This document shows positions 21,034 through 31,652 of a stretch of 64,000 nucleotides of DNA, in pieces. Below the pieces are notes generated by a model. The model was not told the DNA's origin. It ran no database searches and saw only the letters and a list, made by a program, of their open reading frames with translations. The DNA comes from Cornus controversa (taxonomy: Eukaryota > Streptophyta > Magnoliopsida > Cornales > Cornaceae). The stretch covers positions 14,843,975-14,907,974 of the forward strand of contig CM048846.1 in NCBI GenBank assembly GCA_026545225.1, read 5' to 3'. The position numbers were made by a program, and so were the translations under genes. How positions within the stretch are numbered: position 1 is the stretch's first letter; each line of letters opens with the position of its first letter.

Positions 21034-21345
21034 ATCTTTTTGTGTGGAGGAAAGAACTTCTCAGAGGTTTTGGGAGATCAAAACTATTACACAGTTACCA
21101 GTAATCGTATGATGAGAGAGAGGAGAGAGAAATGAAATGACATTACAGAGGAATGATAAGAAGAAATACAAGTAAGAAAGGAGGAAAGAGAGAGGGCGGT
21201 GGTGGCGACGGTCAAAACAAACTTTTGAAGAAGATAGAGAGAGAGAAGGGGGTTGGGAAACGGAAAACGGGTTGCAGAAGCTCACCCGTTTCCCATTCAT
21301 TTGGAAGGGAAAAATGAAATATACATATACATATATACATGTTTA
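21034..21345 (-). promoter_or_regulatory. Putative core promoter and CT-rich 5' leader of the kinase gene, with possible uORF
   Basis: Upstream of the kinase ATG the minus strand is CT-rich, typical of plant 5' leaders. A TATA-like tatatatg lies at about 21331-21338, roughly 300 nt before the ATG. A 79-codon open frame (21300-21061, starting MNGKRVSF) ends 27 nt before the kinase start. It would be a uORF if transcription begins upstream of 21300. Both calls are inference from position and composition only. Confidence 0.35.
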
Positions 21346-21768
21346 TATATAAATGGGTTTGTAATATTTATTTCATTTAATTATATATTTTTTGTTTGTT
21401 ATTTTACTTGTTTTCTGTGTTGGATTTGGAAAATCATTAGGCCCATAACTTACCTCCTAAATTGGGTTTAATGTAAGTGTGAGGTCTTAGACTTTAATCA
21501 TTAATGTAAATGTGAGTTTAGACTTTTGGCTGTACTTCAGGTATGTATAACAATACAGGCATGTACCTTTATGTATAAATATAGAAATGACTACTATATT
21601 ATAGTTTATATTGGAAAGTAACTGTTCTTTTGTTAATAACAATACAGGTAGACCCATCTTCCATAAATAAACTAACTTGATACAAATCCACCTGTACTTC
21701 CTTTCTATGTTTATCTTCTTGTTGCTCCAAATCTATCTCTTTCCATTTTTCCTCTGTTTTTTTCTACA

Positions 21769-21808
<40 letters not shown>
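21346..21808. other. Intergenic spacer ending in a TA microsatellite
   Basis: No gene is recognised. The TA microsatellite at about 21772-21808 is the insertion site of the fold-back element that follows. The matching TA run resumes at 22531. Confidence 0.6.
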
Positions 21809-21811
<3 letters not shown>

Positions 21812-22527
21812 GAGTGCTAGCGGCAGTCGCTCAAAGCGACTGTCCTTGCACAGTCGCTCCACCGATTGGTGGAAATTAATTCTAAAAATTAAATGTTTTC
21901 CTGCAATAAATGTCCTACTTTTTCATCAATTAATATACCCTCCCAGTTCTAAAATATTTACACTGATGTCATCAACTAACAAATAAAATTATAAAAATAA
22001 AGTATTAAAATATTTTTATTAATAACTTTTTTATATGGTCCTACTTTTAAATATTTTTAATAATCTATATACTTATTATAATCATTTCCTATATAATTTT
22101 TAAAATTTTGTTATTATGGTTAATTGAATTAAAGAACATATTTTTAAAGTATTAAAATATTTTTATTAATATTTTTTTTATATTTTCCTGCTTTTAAATA
22201 TTTTTAATAATCTATATACTTATTTAATTAATCTATATACTTTATGTTTATAATTTTATTTTTATTAATATTTTTAATAATCTATATGGATTGATGTTTT
22301 ATTTTAAAATATTTTTTAAAATATTAATATTTTAATACTCTATTTTTATAATTTTATTTGTTAGTTGATGGCACCAGTGTAAATACTTTAGAACTGAGAG
22401 GGTATATTAATTGATGAAAAAGTAGGACATTTATTGCAGGAAATCATTTAATTTTTGGAATTGATTTCCACCAATTGGTGGAGCGACTGTGCAAGGACAG
22501 TCGCTTGAGCGACTGCCGCTAGCACTC

Positions 22528-22530
<3 letters not shown>
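21809..22530. mobile_element. Fold-back transposon with arms over 200 bp, inserted in a TA microsatellite
   Basis: Near-perfect terminal inverted repeats: gaggagtgctagcggcagtc at the left and its complement gactgccgctagcactcctc at the right. The inverted symmetry continues far inward. The cagtcgctccaccgattggt / accaattggtggagcgactg blocks pair, as do gtaggacatttattgcagga and tcctgcaataaatgtcctac, and so on for more than 200 bp per arm around an AT-rich centre. It is flanked on both sides by TA repeats, which hide the target-site duplication. No coding capacity. The terminal GGAGTGCTAGCGGC style suggests a Mutator-like fold-back element, but that is inference. Confidence 0.85.
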
Positions 22531-22558
<28 letters not shown>

Positions 22559-22739
22559 TTCAAGAGTAAAACAGACATTTCATATATAAATTAGTTATTC
22601 TAAGAATATTTTGTCACATGATAACCCTCTCAATGAAAACTCATAATTTCACTTAAATGTTAGTTTTCCCTAAAACCAACATCAAGTTACAAAATAGTTT
22701 TAGGATACTGCAGACTTTAATAAAAGTCGTTATTTTATC
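22531..22739. other. TA microsatellite and short spacer
   Basis: Continuation of the TA run (to about 22557), then unremarkable AT-rich sequence. Confidence 0.5.
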
Positions 22740-24940
22740 TATTGTGTTATTACGCCAAACTTTCAAGTGAGGTTAGAGTATATTTCGCCCACCAAAAAAA
22801 AAAAACTACAAGATTATAATTTTTTATCATTTAACTAAAATAGGAAAAAGAGAAAATCACATTTAACCACCTAACCATGCTTACTCCAATGGATTGGCTT
22901 GCCTTGATTGTTTTATCCATCAAGCCAATAATGCAACTTCAATGGATTGGCTTCCATAGGTTGGTTTATCCATTTAGTTTTGTTCATTGGTTTGGAGAAA
23001 TTATAAAGTATCTCGGAAAAGGATATTTTGGAATAATATTTGCGCACTGCGTGTTATACATGTACTATGCAAGTACACCAAAAATGACCTTGGGTACCGT
23101 ACTCCAGATAAGCTCGACTAACATAGTCCAACCCTCATATTCAAATCACAATATTGTTTTGTAACTTTTTCAAAGTTATATTGATCAAATTCATTATGTG
23201 ACCTATATACAAAATGATATTAGTCATTAGAGGTGTAACTCGGGCAGATCGAATAAATTGAAGATAAAATTTAAATTCAATCTGACATATGAAATATTTA
23301 ATCTTAATTCGATCTTTAATTGAAATTGATTTTCAAGCTCAATTCATTCTTAAATTTTTTAGCTTGGGTTGAATTCGGATCTCTAACACGATATGAAATT
23401 TCAGGTACGCGATTTTACCATATAAACATCATGTATCACACTAACTTTATGTAACTTGTAAATTACTTTCTCATTTTCTTATGTATTTGGAATGCACATC
23501 ATTTAGCATTAGACATAATTATTGTAAAGATTAAAAGATGAACAATCTAAACTTTTTCACAACTGAAATAATTTAAAATATAGTAAGTACATTCTATGAC
23601 ATAATAAAAAATAGACCATGATCAGACCAAACCTAACCATAATTTGAAATATATATATATATGTAGTATATTTAAAATTTTAAATATATAAAATATAATT
23701 AGAATTCAGATTCTTCGGTTTGGGCTCTGTTTGTTGGCACCTCAACTTAAGTCTAACTTTAATTTAGTTTCGGTTGAGATTTTTTAATTTATATCCAATC
23801 CTATATCATTAGGCTAAACTTTTAAGGGAGAGTGAGATTAGTATATTTTGCCTAAAAAAATAACTACAAGATTATATTTTTTTAATAAAATAATGAGAGA
23901 TTAATTATATACACAAATCACAATTCTAAAGATAATGTAAATTAGCTTGTCAATAACATTACATGAAGCTATTTAAAATCTCACCATACTACTAACTTTT
24001 TCCTTGAGTTCTAATTTTTACTTAATATAAATAATTAATATTATGACAGATTCCTAGTCTATTATCATTTAACTAAAAAATAAAAGAAGAGAAAATCACA
24101 GTTAACCAGCTAATAATGCTACTGCAATGGATTGATTTGCATTGATTGTTTTATCCATTTAGTTTTGACCATTGCTTGTTAAGATGAATAAATCTAATCT
24201 AATCAAATAATTAAAAATAATAAAACATAAAACATAAGAAAAGACAATAAAGGAAAGGATGGTCCGCTTTAATGCCCTCAAGGTAGAATGAAGCCTTTGC
24301 AGTCATAGAAATTAAAAGCTCCACTAACATGGTCCATTCCTCGGTTTCAAATCACATGATTCATATTATTGTTTTGTGACTTTTTCAAATCACGTGATTC
24401 ATATTATTGTTTGTGACTTTTCAATATCATATTACTCAAATTCATTATGTGGCCTGTATTGGATATGATATTGGGTTGTAACTCGGATTAAACGGATTGA
24501 TGATATAATTTGGATTCAATTCGAGATACGAAACATTTAATTTTAACTCAATCTTCAACTCCAGTTAATTAATTCAAGTTCAATCTATTTTCAAAATTTT
24601 TAGCTCGAATTGAATTTGGACCTGCAACACGGTTTGAGATTTTTGGTTAAAATTGAAGTTCACACTGATTTTATCATATAAACAGCATATGCCACACTAA
24701 CTTTATTCAACTTGTAAAATACTTTTTCATTTTTTTATGTACTTGGAATGCATGTCATCTAGCACTAGACATAATTACACGAAAGGCTAAAATATGAACT
24801 AACTTAATGAGTGGTTCATTTTTTATTATGACATAGAATGTATTTGCCAATATATTCAATTATTTTAGTTGTGAAAAAGTTTATATAGAATTCGGGTTGA
24901 GCTCCAGTTTTGGCACCTCAACCTAGATTCAACTCTAATG
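22740..24940. repeat. Tandem segmental duplication, about 1.1 kb per copy
   Basis: Segment 22740-23810 is followed by a diverged second copy at about 23815-24940. Shared landmarks in the same order are: aaactacaagattata (22801, 23858); tatcatttaactaaaa (22827, 24063); gagaaaatcaca (22851, 24090); caatggattg (22889, 24124); a caaattcattatgtg phrase (23187, 24435); a gtaactcgg motif (23235, 24477); and atgtacttggaatgcat-type sequence. The second copy has about 170 bp of extra sequence near 23890-24060. The 95-codon open frame at 22877-23164 lies in the first copy, is not conserved as an ORF in the second, and has no known domain. Confidence 0.7.
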
Positions 24941-25195
24941 CTATGTTTGGTACGCATGAATGAAATGAAATACAGATGGATATGGAATAGAATGGTCATT
25001 ACCATTCTACTGTTTGATTGCAAATATGAAATGACGTAGAAATAGAATGATCATCACTATTCTAACGTTTGGTTAGATCAGTTTATTAAAATCTAGAATA
25101 GAATGAATTTTTTTTTGAATTCTTCAAAATACCCCTCTCGGTGATAAATAAATTAAACTAACAAAATAACATCTTATATAATATTTTTTTACATT
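24941..25195. mobile_element. Truncated left end of a Harbinger-like element
   Basis: Starts gctatgtttggtacgcatg with ggaatggaat-type subterminal repeats. It matches 27879-28137 closely, including the upstream 50 bases (cacctcaacctagattcaac), then stops abruptly at a tttttttaca junction where unrelated duplicated sequence begins. Confidence 0.65.
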
Positions 25196-25200
25196 CTTGC

Positions 25201-26441
25201 TTGGAAAGAGGTACTTTTTTGTTTTAATTGTTAAATTTCACCAAGACCTAATAATTAAATTAGGACTCGATAGACTTGACTAACATTTGTTATTGACTAA
25301 TAATAGACTTGACTAAGATTTTGTCTTCTTGATTAGTGTAATGTGATAGATATGGAAAACCACTTTTTTACTGGCTTCCCAGCTCGTGTTCACCAACAAA
25401 GAAATTTAGAGACAGCAAACCTTTAGAGGTTCACATCTTAAAACTAAAATTATCATTATTTTCCTTGGAAAATGTTACATTGAACTATTTGATCATATAT
25501 ACCCCCATCTTCTTGTATATATAAATCATTCATCTGTAATTAGGAAATTGTAGGTTAAAAATGTAAATATAACATTGTTCTTTCCTCTTTTTAGTGTATC
25601 TTTTTAGTGTATGGCACAGAAGAAAATTAAATTTCTTTCCTCTTTATAAGCTTTTGGCACAAAAGAAAATTTACGGATAATGAAAATTTGCCTTATTTGA
25701 TTACCAAAACTTATACAAATTAGAAATGCAACTAAGACGAATTGGAGGTACAACTCGAGTTCAGCCTAATATATGAAATGTTCAACCCTAATCCTACTTC
25801 CAACCCTAACTACTCAATTCAAGTCAAACTCATCCTTAAATTTTTAAACTCAACTTAACAACCCAGGTTGATATTTTTGATTAGAAAATCAGGTTAATTC
25901 AGGTTACTCATATGACCAATCTCCACACTAAATGTGATCTCGAGTTAATTCAAGTTAGATTACTTGTAGGCATATAAATTTTTTAAACCTCAATGCAAAT
26001 TTTTTAAAAATTACAAACAACTCAATTAAGATTTTAAATGATTTTGAAAGACATTTTTTAAGTGACAGATTTACATGAATTCATGAATTTTTATAGACTT
26101 TTATTACAGACTTTTATTGATTTGTATAGAATTCAGGGTCAGAACTACTAATGGGCTATAGCCCAAGTCCAAAAAAAAAAATACTACTACTGCTACTGTG
26201 TTTATTAGTTCATAGCTCACTAGTCCAGCCCACTATTTTTATTATATTATTTATATTTTTGATCCTCTGATAATATATTTAATTAGCCTATTCAATTTTA
26301 AACTCAAACATGACATAATATACTTTAAAGTTTAAACTCATACTGTTTATATACATATATTATTAAAAGTACTATATAATTGCACCGAGCTATGTGACCA
26401 CTTGACCATTAAAAAACTTATTCATTCAATCATTCATGGTG
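25201..26441. repeat. Segmental duplication copy A (empty site for the 31.7-kb retrotransposon)
   Basis: Nearly collinear with 31497-31652 joined to 33839-34897. The sequence gatagatatggaaaaccact (25346-25365) runs uninterrupted here. In copy B it is split by a 2.2-kb LTR element flanked by the duplicated GAAAA. From about 26131 the copy also contains the first 310 bp of the hAT element that is complete in copy B. It ends at a ggtggttctag junction, beyond which kinase-intron-like sequence begins. Confidence 0.85.
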
Positions 26442-26458
26442 GTTCTAGAAGAGATATA

Positions 26459-27815
26459 GGTAAATAACATGCAAAGCACACTATTAATTGAATAGAAATA
26501 ATACAAAGGGTATGAGTGACTAAAAGATATATGGGTACCGGAGAAATTAAGAGTGAAATCTACTAGAGACAAAATAAGATAAAGTAGACTCAAGTGGTAT
26601 GAAAATTTATAATGAAGACATATAGAATATAGATGCACCAGTATGACAGAGATAGTTTAGTTTGCATAGAAAGTAAGAGACAGTAGAAATGTTTTTAAAA
26701 GTGAAGCCTATTAGTGACAAAATAAGACAAAGTACACGTAGGTGGTATGAACATATATAACAAGAGCAATGCTACACATTCCGAATATATATCTTGAATG
26801 TGTATATCGAATATGACGTGGCAATATAAAAAAGACATAAATATCCTCTACTTTGATACATATTACACTTTTTATAAGTTTTAATATTTTATCAAACTAA
26901 ATGAATCCCATTAAAGAAGGAAGTAAGAACAATAATCAAATTGGGTTTAAGAACTGTAATCAAATTCAGTTTCTCTCTCTAATTTTTTTTTATATATTTT
27001 ATTATATATACATATATTCTCTTTTACACTCTCTCAACTTCTCTCTATTGTTACCAAGTCTTTCTTTTAAAAAAAATACCAAATCAAAATAAAATTATAA
27101 GCTACTTTAAGTATATTACGTGTTTATTTAATTATTCACTCATGTAGATAGTGGAGAAAATTAGAGTTTTTATTTAATAAAAAGAGTTCCAAACTTATGT
27201 TAAATAAATTATGGAAATTTTTTTGTAATTTCTTGTCTCAATTATTTGAAAATTTAATGAAAAAGATCTTTCAAAGAAAGATACGAACATAAAATTTAAT
27301 TTGAATTCTACATTATTGAGTTATGTTAGGATTTGGATTCTATAATGATAAGTTTTGCTATTATTTCCTTTCATGTATTCTCTTAAAATAATTATTTTTA
27401 AAATATAAAAGTTGTCAAATAATTAGTCACGTAATGCCAAATAATCAGCCACCTAATTCCAGATACTAATTCATGAATTATATTCATGATGTTTAGCATT
27501 TTTCATATAACAAAGACCTATAGAATATAGATGCACTAGTATGATGAGGAAGTTAGTTTGCATAGAAGGTCAAAGACAGAAAGACCAACTAACATGGAAT
27601 GAAATTATTAAAAATATTTTTAAAATTTAAAAACACAATGGGAGAATTGGAGAAATGGCTTGTAATTGAAAATAATGGAAAAAGATAATTTAAGTAGCTG
27701 ACCCTATTCATATGGGATTATAGCAAGGACAACGATAATAATGATACTTCAACTAAATCCAAAGAAAATTAAAGCAAAACAATTCATCCCACTAAAAACA
27801 AGAAGAAATTGTTAG
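26459..27815 (+). repeat. Ectopic copy of kinase intron 6 segment, interrupted by a MITE
   Basis: Collinear with 17314-17955 of the kinase intron, from acatgcaaagcacactatta through aattcatcccactaaaaaca and gttagttt. It includes the RTE-LINE tails and adjoining intron bases, but no exon. It is broken by the Mutator-like MITE at 26764-27504. Divergence is moderate (scattered substitutions and small indels). Being intron-only, it is not a processed gene copy. Confidence 0.75.
26764..27504. mobile_element. Mutator-like MITE with a perfect 9-bp target-site duplication
   Basis: Flanked by ATATAACAA at 26755-26763 and 27505-27513, identical on both sides. Terminal inverted repeats: left gagcaatgctacacattc; right, on the other strand, gaaaaatgctaaacatcat. 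The undamaged intron-6 homologue at about 17635 lacks the insert, confirming the boundaries. Nine-base duplications are characteristic of MULEs. The interior is AT-rich with one short non-conserved open frame. Confidence 0.85.
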
Positions 27816-27878
27816 TTTTTGAGGACAAAATTCGGATTGAGCACCAGTTTTGACACCTCAACCTAGATTCAACCCTAA

Positions 27879-28662
27879 TGTTACGTTTGGTACACAGGAA
27901 TGAAATGAAAATGGAATGAGAATGATAATAGAATGGAATGGTCATTCCCATTCTACTGTTAGGTTACAAATATGAAATGATGTAGAAATAAATAATCATC
28001 ACTATTCTAGTGTTTGGTTAGATAAGTTTATTAAAACCTAAAATAGAATGAATTTTAATTTGAATTCTCCAAAATACCCCTATCGGTGACAAATAAATTA
28101 AACTAACAAAATAACATTCTTATATAATATTTTTTTTACAAGAAATGACAGTAGTGGTGGAAGACAACAACGGTGGTGGTGAAAGGTGATAGTAGTGGCA
28201 GTGGAAGACAACAGTAGTGTAGGTGGTGGTAGTGGATGTCGTGGAATGCTGTGGCGATGGTGGTGGGTGGCAGCAATGGTGGTGGTGGAAGGTAGTGGAG
28301 GTGGTGATGGTGGAAGGCAGTGGCGGTGGTCATAGTGGTGGTGGTGGAACATGGCAGTGGTGTAGGTGATGGTGGTGGAGGAAGACAATGGAGGTGGTAG
28401 TGGTGGAAGGTGGTGTTGGTGGCAACAGTGGTGGCGGTGGAAGGCAGCGACGGTGGTGGTGATTTTTGGACTTGGAATGTGAGGCTTTTTGGGAACATGA
28501 TTTTTTTTTTTTAAGTTTGACTTGGAAATGGAATGATCATTTAATAAGTTGTAATATGAAATAAATTTTCATTCTTTTTTGTTCCAAGTTTAAAGTTTCC
28601 TACCAAACAAAAGAATGTGAAATGGGCATTCAATGTTATTCCATTCCATACCAAATGCAACA
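27879..28662. mobile_element. Harbinger-like non-autonomous element carrying a GGT-rich array
   Basis: Left end tgttacgtttggtacacagg; right end on the other strand tgttgcatttggtatggaat. Flanks are TAA and AAA (two of three bases match). The interior at about 28140-28460 is a degenerate GGT/GTG array. Same design as 10393-11343. The 5' part also matches 24941-25195. Confidence 0.65.
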
Positions 28663-29699
28663 AAATTTAATTCAGATTGAGATTTTTTTAACTTAGACCC
28701 AATTTTAATTGTAAAAATGATTGTTGAATTATGTAAAAAATTGATTTGGACTTGAATTGGGTTTAGATTGATGGGTCCAAATTGCTCCCCTAAATGATAT
28801 GTAGTCTCAATCTAAGCTTATTTAATGCCTAATGGGTACCTCAAAGCAATTGATCTCGTTGAAATGTTGCCTCAGTACTAGCTAGAGGGTGCGTCTTCCA
28901 AGTGTTCCATTGGCCGATAAAAATAAATAAATAAATAAAAGTAGGATCACAAATCTCGTGCTAAAGTTATGAGTTGCTCAATGTTAAAACATAACGAAAA
29001 CCAAGCATTTTAGTTTTGCCTCACAATCTGTAAACAATTTTTTTTAAAAACGCTTAGATTCCATTTGGATGGAGAAAGGTTAAACAAATGAATTTATGTT
29101 CATTTATATAAGGATATTACTTAAAATTGATTTAGATTTTACAAGGTTACATTACATAGATTGAAAGTATTATATGTGTAGATTTTAAATAATAAAGTGA
29201 AATAGAATTATGCTTTCGCTATGTTTTAATATGCTGACATATACAGGTTATGGTTTACATATGTCTTTCTAATTTATCTTTTTTATAAAATATATTATAC
29301 TAATATATGTTGAGATCAGAAGCCATAAACTTGATATAGGAGGAAGTCTTTGACTTGGTCTTTGTACATCCTCAAAAGTCAAAACTCAAGGGCTCTAGGT
29401 CACTTCGAGTGCATACATCAAATGTCAAATATAAACGATTGACAAAGCTACTTGGGATGAAATAACCCTGAAGAAAAACTTTACTAGCATTTTATTGATT
29501 TATTATGAATTTTTTAGATAAACTGGTTTGGGGAGTTTTCTAATATCCAAGAAATTTCATTTATAAGGCTTTTTGTAGAAGAAATTTTGTTAGAGTAAAT
29601 TCAAAAGAAAAAAATGAATATTTTTTAAATATATTTTAATTTTTAAATTATTATTTTTATTAACAATATTAATTTTTATCCTAAACAACTATTGCAATT
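28663..29699. other. AT-rich intergenic DNA
   Basis: No gene or element with two recognisable ends. A short (aaat)n run occurs near 28918-28940. Confidence 0.5.
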
Positions 29700-29950
29700 C
29701 TTTGAAAGCGTGAAGTCGGCAGTAGAGGTGAAAATGATGGTAATAAAAGGCAACAATGTTGGTGGAAAGTGACAGTAGAGGTGTTGGCAGTGGTCATGGT
29801 AGAGGTGGCAGTGACGGTGGCAACAATGGAGGTGGAGGTAGCGATGGTGGTAGTAGCGGTGGAGGTAGCGATACTGGCAGTGGTGGTGGTGGAGATGGAG
29901 GTAGAGGTGGTGGTGGAAGGCGACAGTGGCGGTGGTGGAACGTAGGACCA
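29700..29950. repeat. GGT/GGC-rich trinucleotide array
   Basis: A third degenerate GGT-rich tract, similar in composition to those inside the Harbinger-like elements at 10.4 and 27.9 kb, but without their inverted ends. The glycine-rich (plus) and histidine/threonine-rich (minus) open frames across it are products of the triplet repeat. Confidence 0.75.
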
Positions 29951-30820
29951 AGAGAAAATATAACATAATTTCATTAATATTATAAAAAGTACATGGACGA
30001 ATTAGTAAAATAATAAATTTACTTCAAAAGAAAATATTCTAAAAAGGAAGTTCTAAAAGCAATATTTTTTTATTTATCTGAAATGGACTTCCTGATCATT
30101 GACTTCTTCAAAAGGGCATTTACATATATGTAACCAAACGTCACATTTTTTTTTTCAAAAGAACTTTTTGAGATTTCAAGAAACTCTACCAAACATATAT
30201 ATTTTTCAAGAAACCTAACAACCTTAAAATATTCACATTTTGTTTTTTTGGCAAAAGGGCCTAAAACCACCCTATGTAGTTTTAAAAAAGTGCAATAAAC
30301 TCTCTTATGCTATATTTTAGATCATATCACACCCTCGTCTTTGCAAAAGTGAGCAAAATATATCTTAATATGTGCAAAAATGATACTTTGCTCACTTTTA
30401 CAAAAGCAAGGGTATGATATGGTCCTTATATGAGGTTTATTGCATCTTTTGAAAACTACGAGGTGGGTTTTGGACCCTTTTGCTTTTTTCTTTTTTAAAC
30501 GAAAAATCCTTCGTCCGAAAGTTTACGATTCGTCCTAGATGAATTCTTATTCACTGAACCACATATACACGTTCTGAAATATTTATAGTTTACGAAGAAG
30601 AATTTCACACTTAAGTGTTCACAGTATAACATATAGTAAAAATTGAGTTAATAGTACCATATATATATATAGCTACATTATTTTTTTTCTTATGTTTTTT
30701 TTTATAAAAAAAAAATTACCTCTATAAATTTGAAACTTGAGAATAGTAACAAATAGGAAAAAAAACGTAACTGAATATGAAAATATTCAATTAAAAGAAT
30801 AATATCAACAAAGTGCAACA
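29951..30820. other. AT-rich intergenic DNA with an inverted-repeat stretch
   Basis: Around 30245-30490 an imperfect inverted repeat is visible: gcaaaagggcctaaaaccac at the left, and on the right ggacccttttgc. Agcaaaatat and atactttgctcac pair inside it. This looks like a small fold-back MITE of about 245 bp. No gene is recognised. Confidence 0.45.
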
Positions 30821-30831
30821 GTTGGAACCTA

Positions 30832-31344
30832 AGAAGCACGGACACGGATACGGGATACGGGTACGACATGATATGGATACGGTGATACGGAAAATCTCAA
30901 AAAAGTAGGATACGGACACGACAATAATACGTCAAATAAATAAATAAAAATATAATATTATACATAAAATATTAAGTGTTATTCTTCAACCATAAAATAA
31001 ATATACTTAAAACTATTTTTGATTTATTATAAAATAATTCTTATTTTCTAACCTATAAAGTTTTTAATATTACATCTCAACCCCATTTTATATAACAAAA
31101 AATTACAAATTTGCCTCGAAAAGTATCCTAAACGTATCCTTCCCGTATCCCAGCCATATCCTGGCGTATCCCGCGTATCCTAGCCGTATCCCTCCCGTAT
31201 CCGATATTCAAAAAATAATTTAAAAAAAATGGATGCTTCTTAGTTGTATCGGACACGTATCAGGCCGTATCCGGGCCGTATTCGTATCGAATACGTGTCC
31301 GATATGGCAACGGCTCTACAACAGCCGTATCAGTGCTACCTAGG
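30832..31344. mobile_element. GTATCC-rich terminal-repeat element with a 10-11 bp target duplication
   Basis: Both ends are arrays of ggatacgg / ccgtatcc motifs in inverted orientation. The left end is agaagcacggacacggatac. The right end, on the other strand, is cctaggtagcactgatacgg. The flanks share gttggaaccta (30821-30831 and 31344-31354). A long duplication and modest inverted ends suggest a Mutator-like non-autonomous element. The interior is AT-rich with no coding capacity. Confidence 0.6.
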
Positions 31345-31652
31345 TTGGAACCTATAGTAAATATTGAATTAAAAGAATAATATCAACAATTGGAACCTAT
31401 AGTTAACAAAGTAGCCATTCACACTAACTTTTCGAAGTGTGTATGTATATATATAATGAGGTATTTAGACAGATCACAGACCTAAGATATGTGTTGAAAG
31501 AGGTACTTTTTAGTTTTAATTGTTAAAGTTCACCGAGACCTAATAATTAAATTAGGACTTGATAGACTTGACTAACATTTGTTATTGACTAATAATAGAC
31601 TTTGACTAATATTTTGTCTTCTTAATTAGTGTAATGTGATAGATATGGAAAA

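Noticed and set aside
22877-23164. 95-codon frame starting MLTPMDWLAL
   Set aside because: Not preserved in the tandem duplicate and no recognisable domain.
26459-27815. Second, partial kinase gene
   Set aside because: Only intron-derived sequence is present; no kinase exon can be found in or next to it.
28098-28498. Pro/Ser/Thr/His-rich open frames (minus)
   Set aside because: Same triplet-array artefact as at 10.5 kb.
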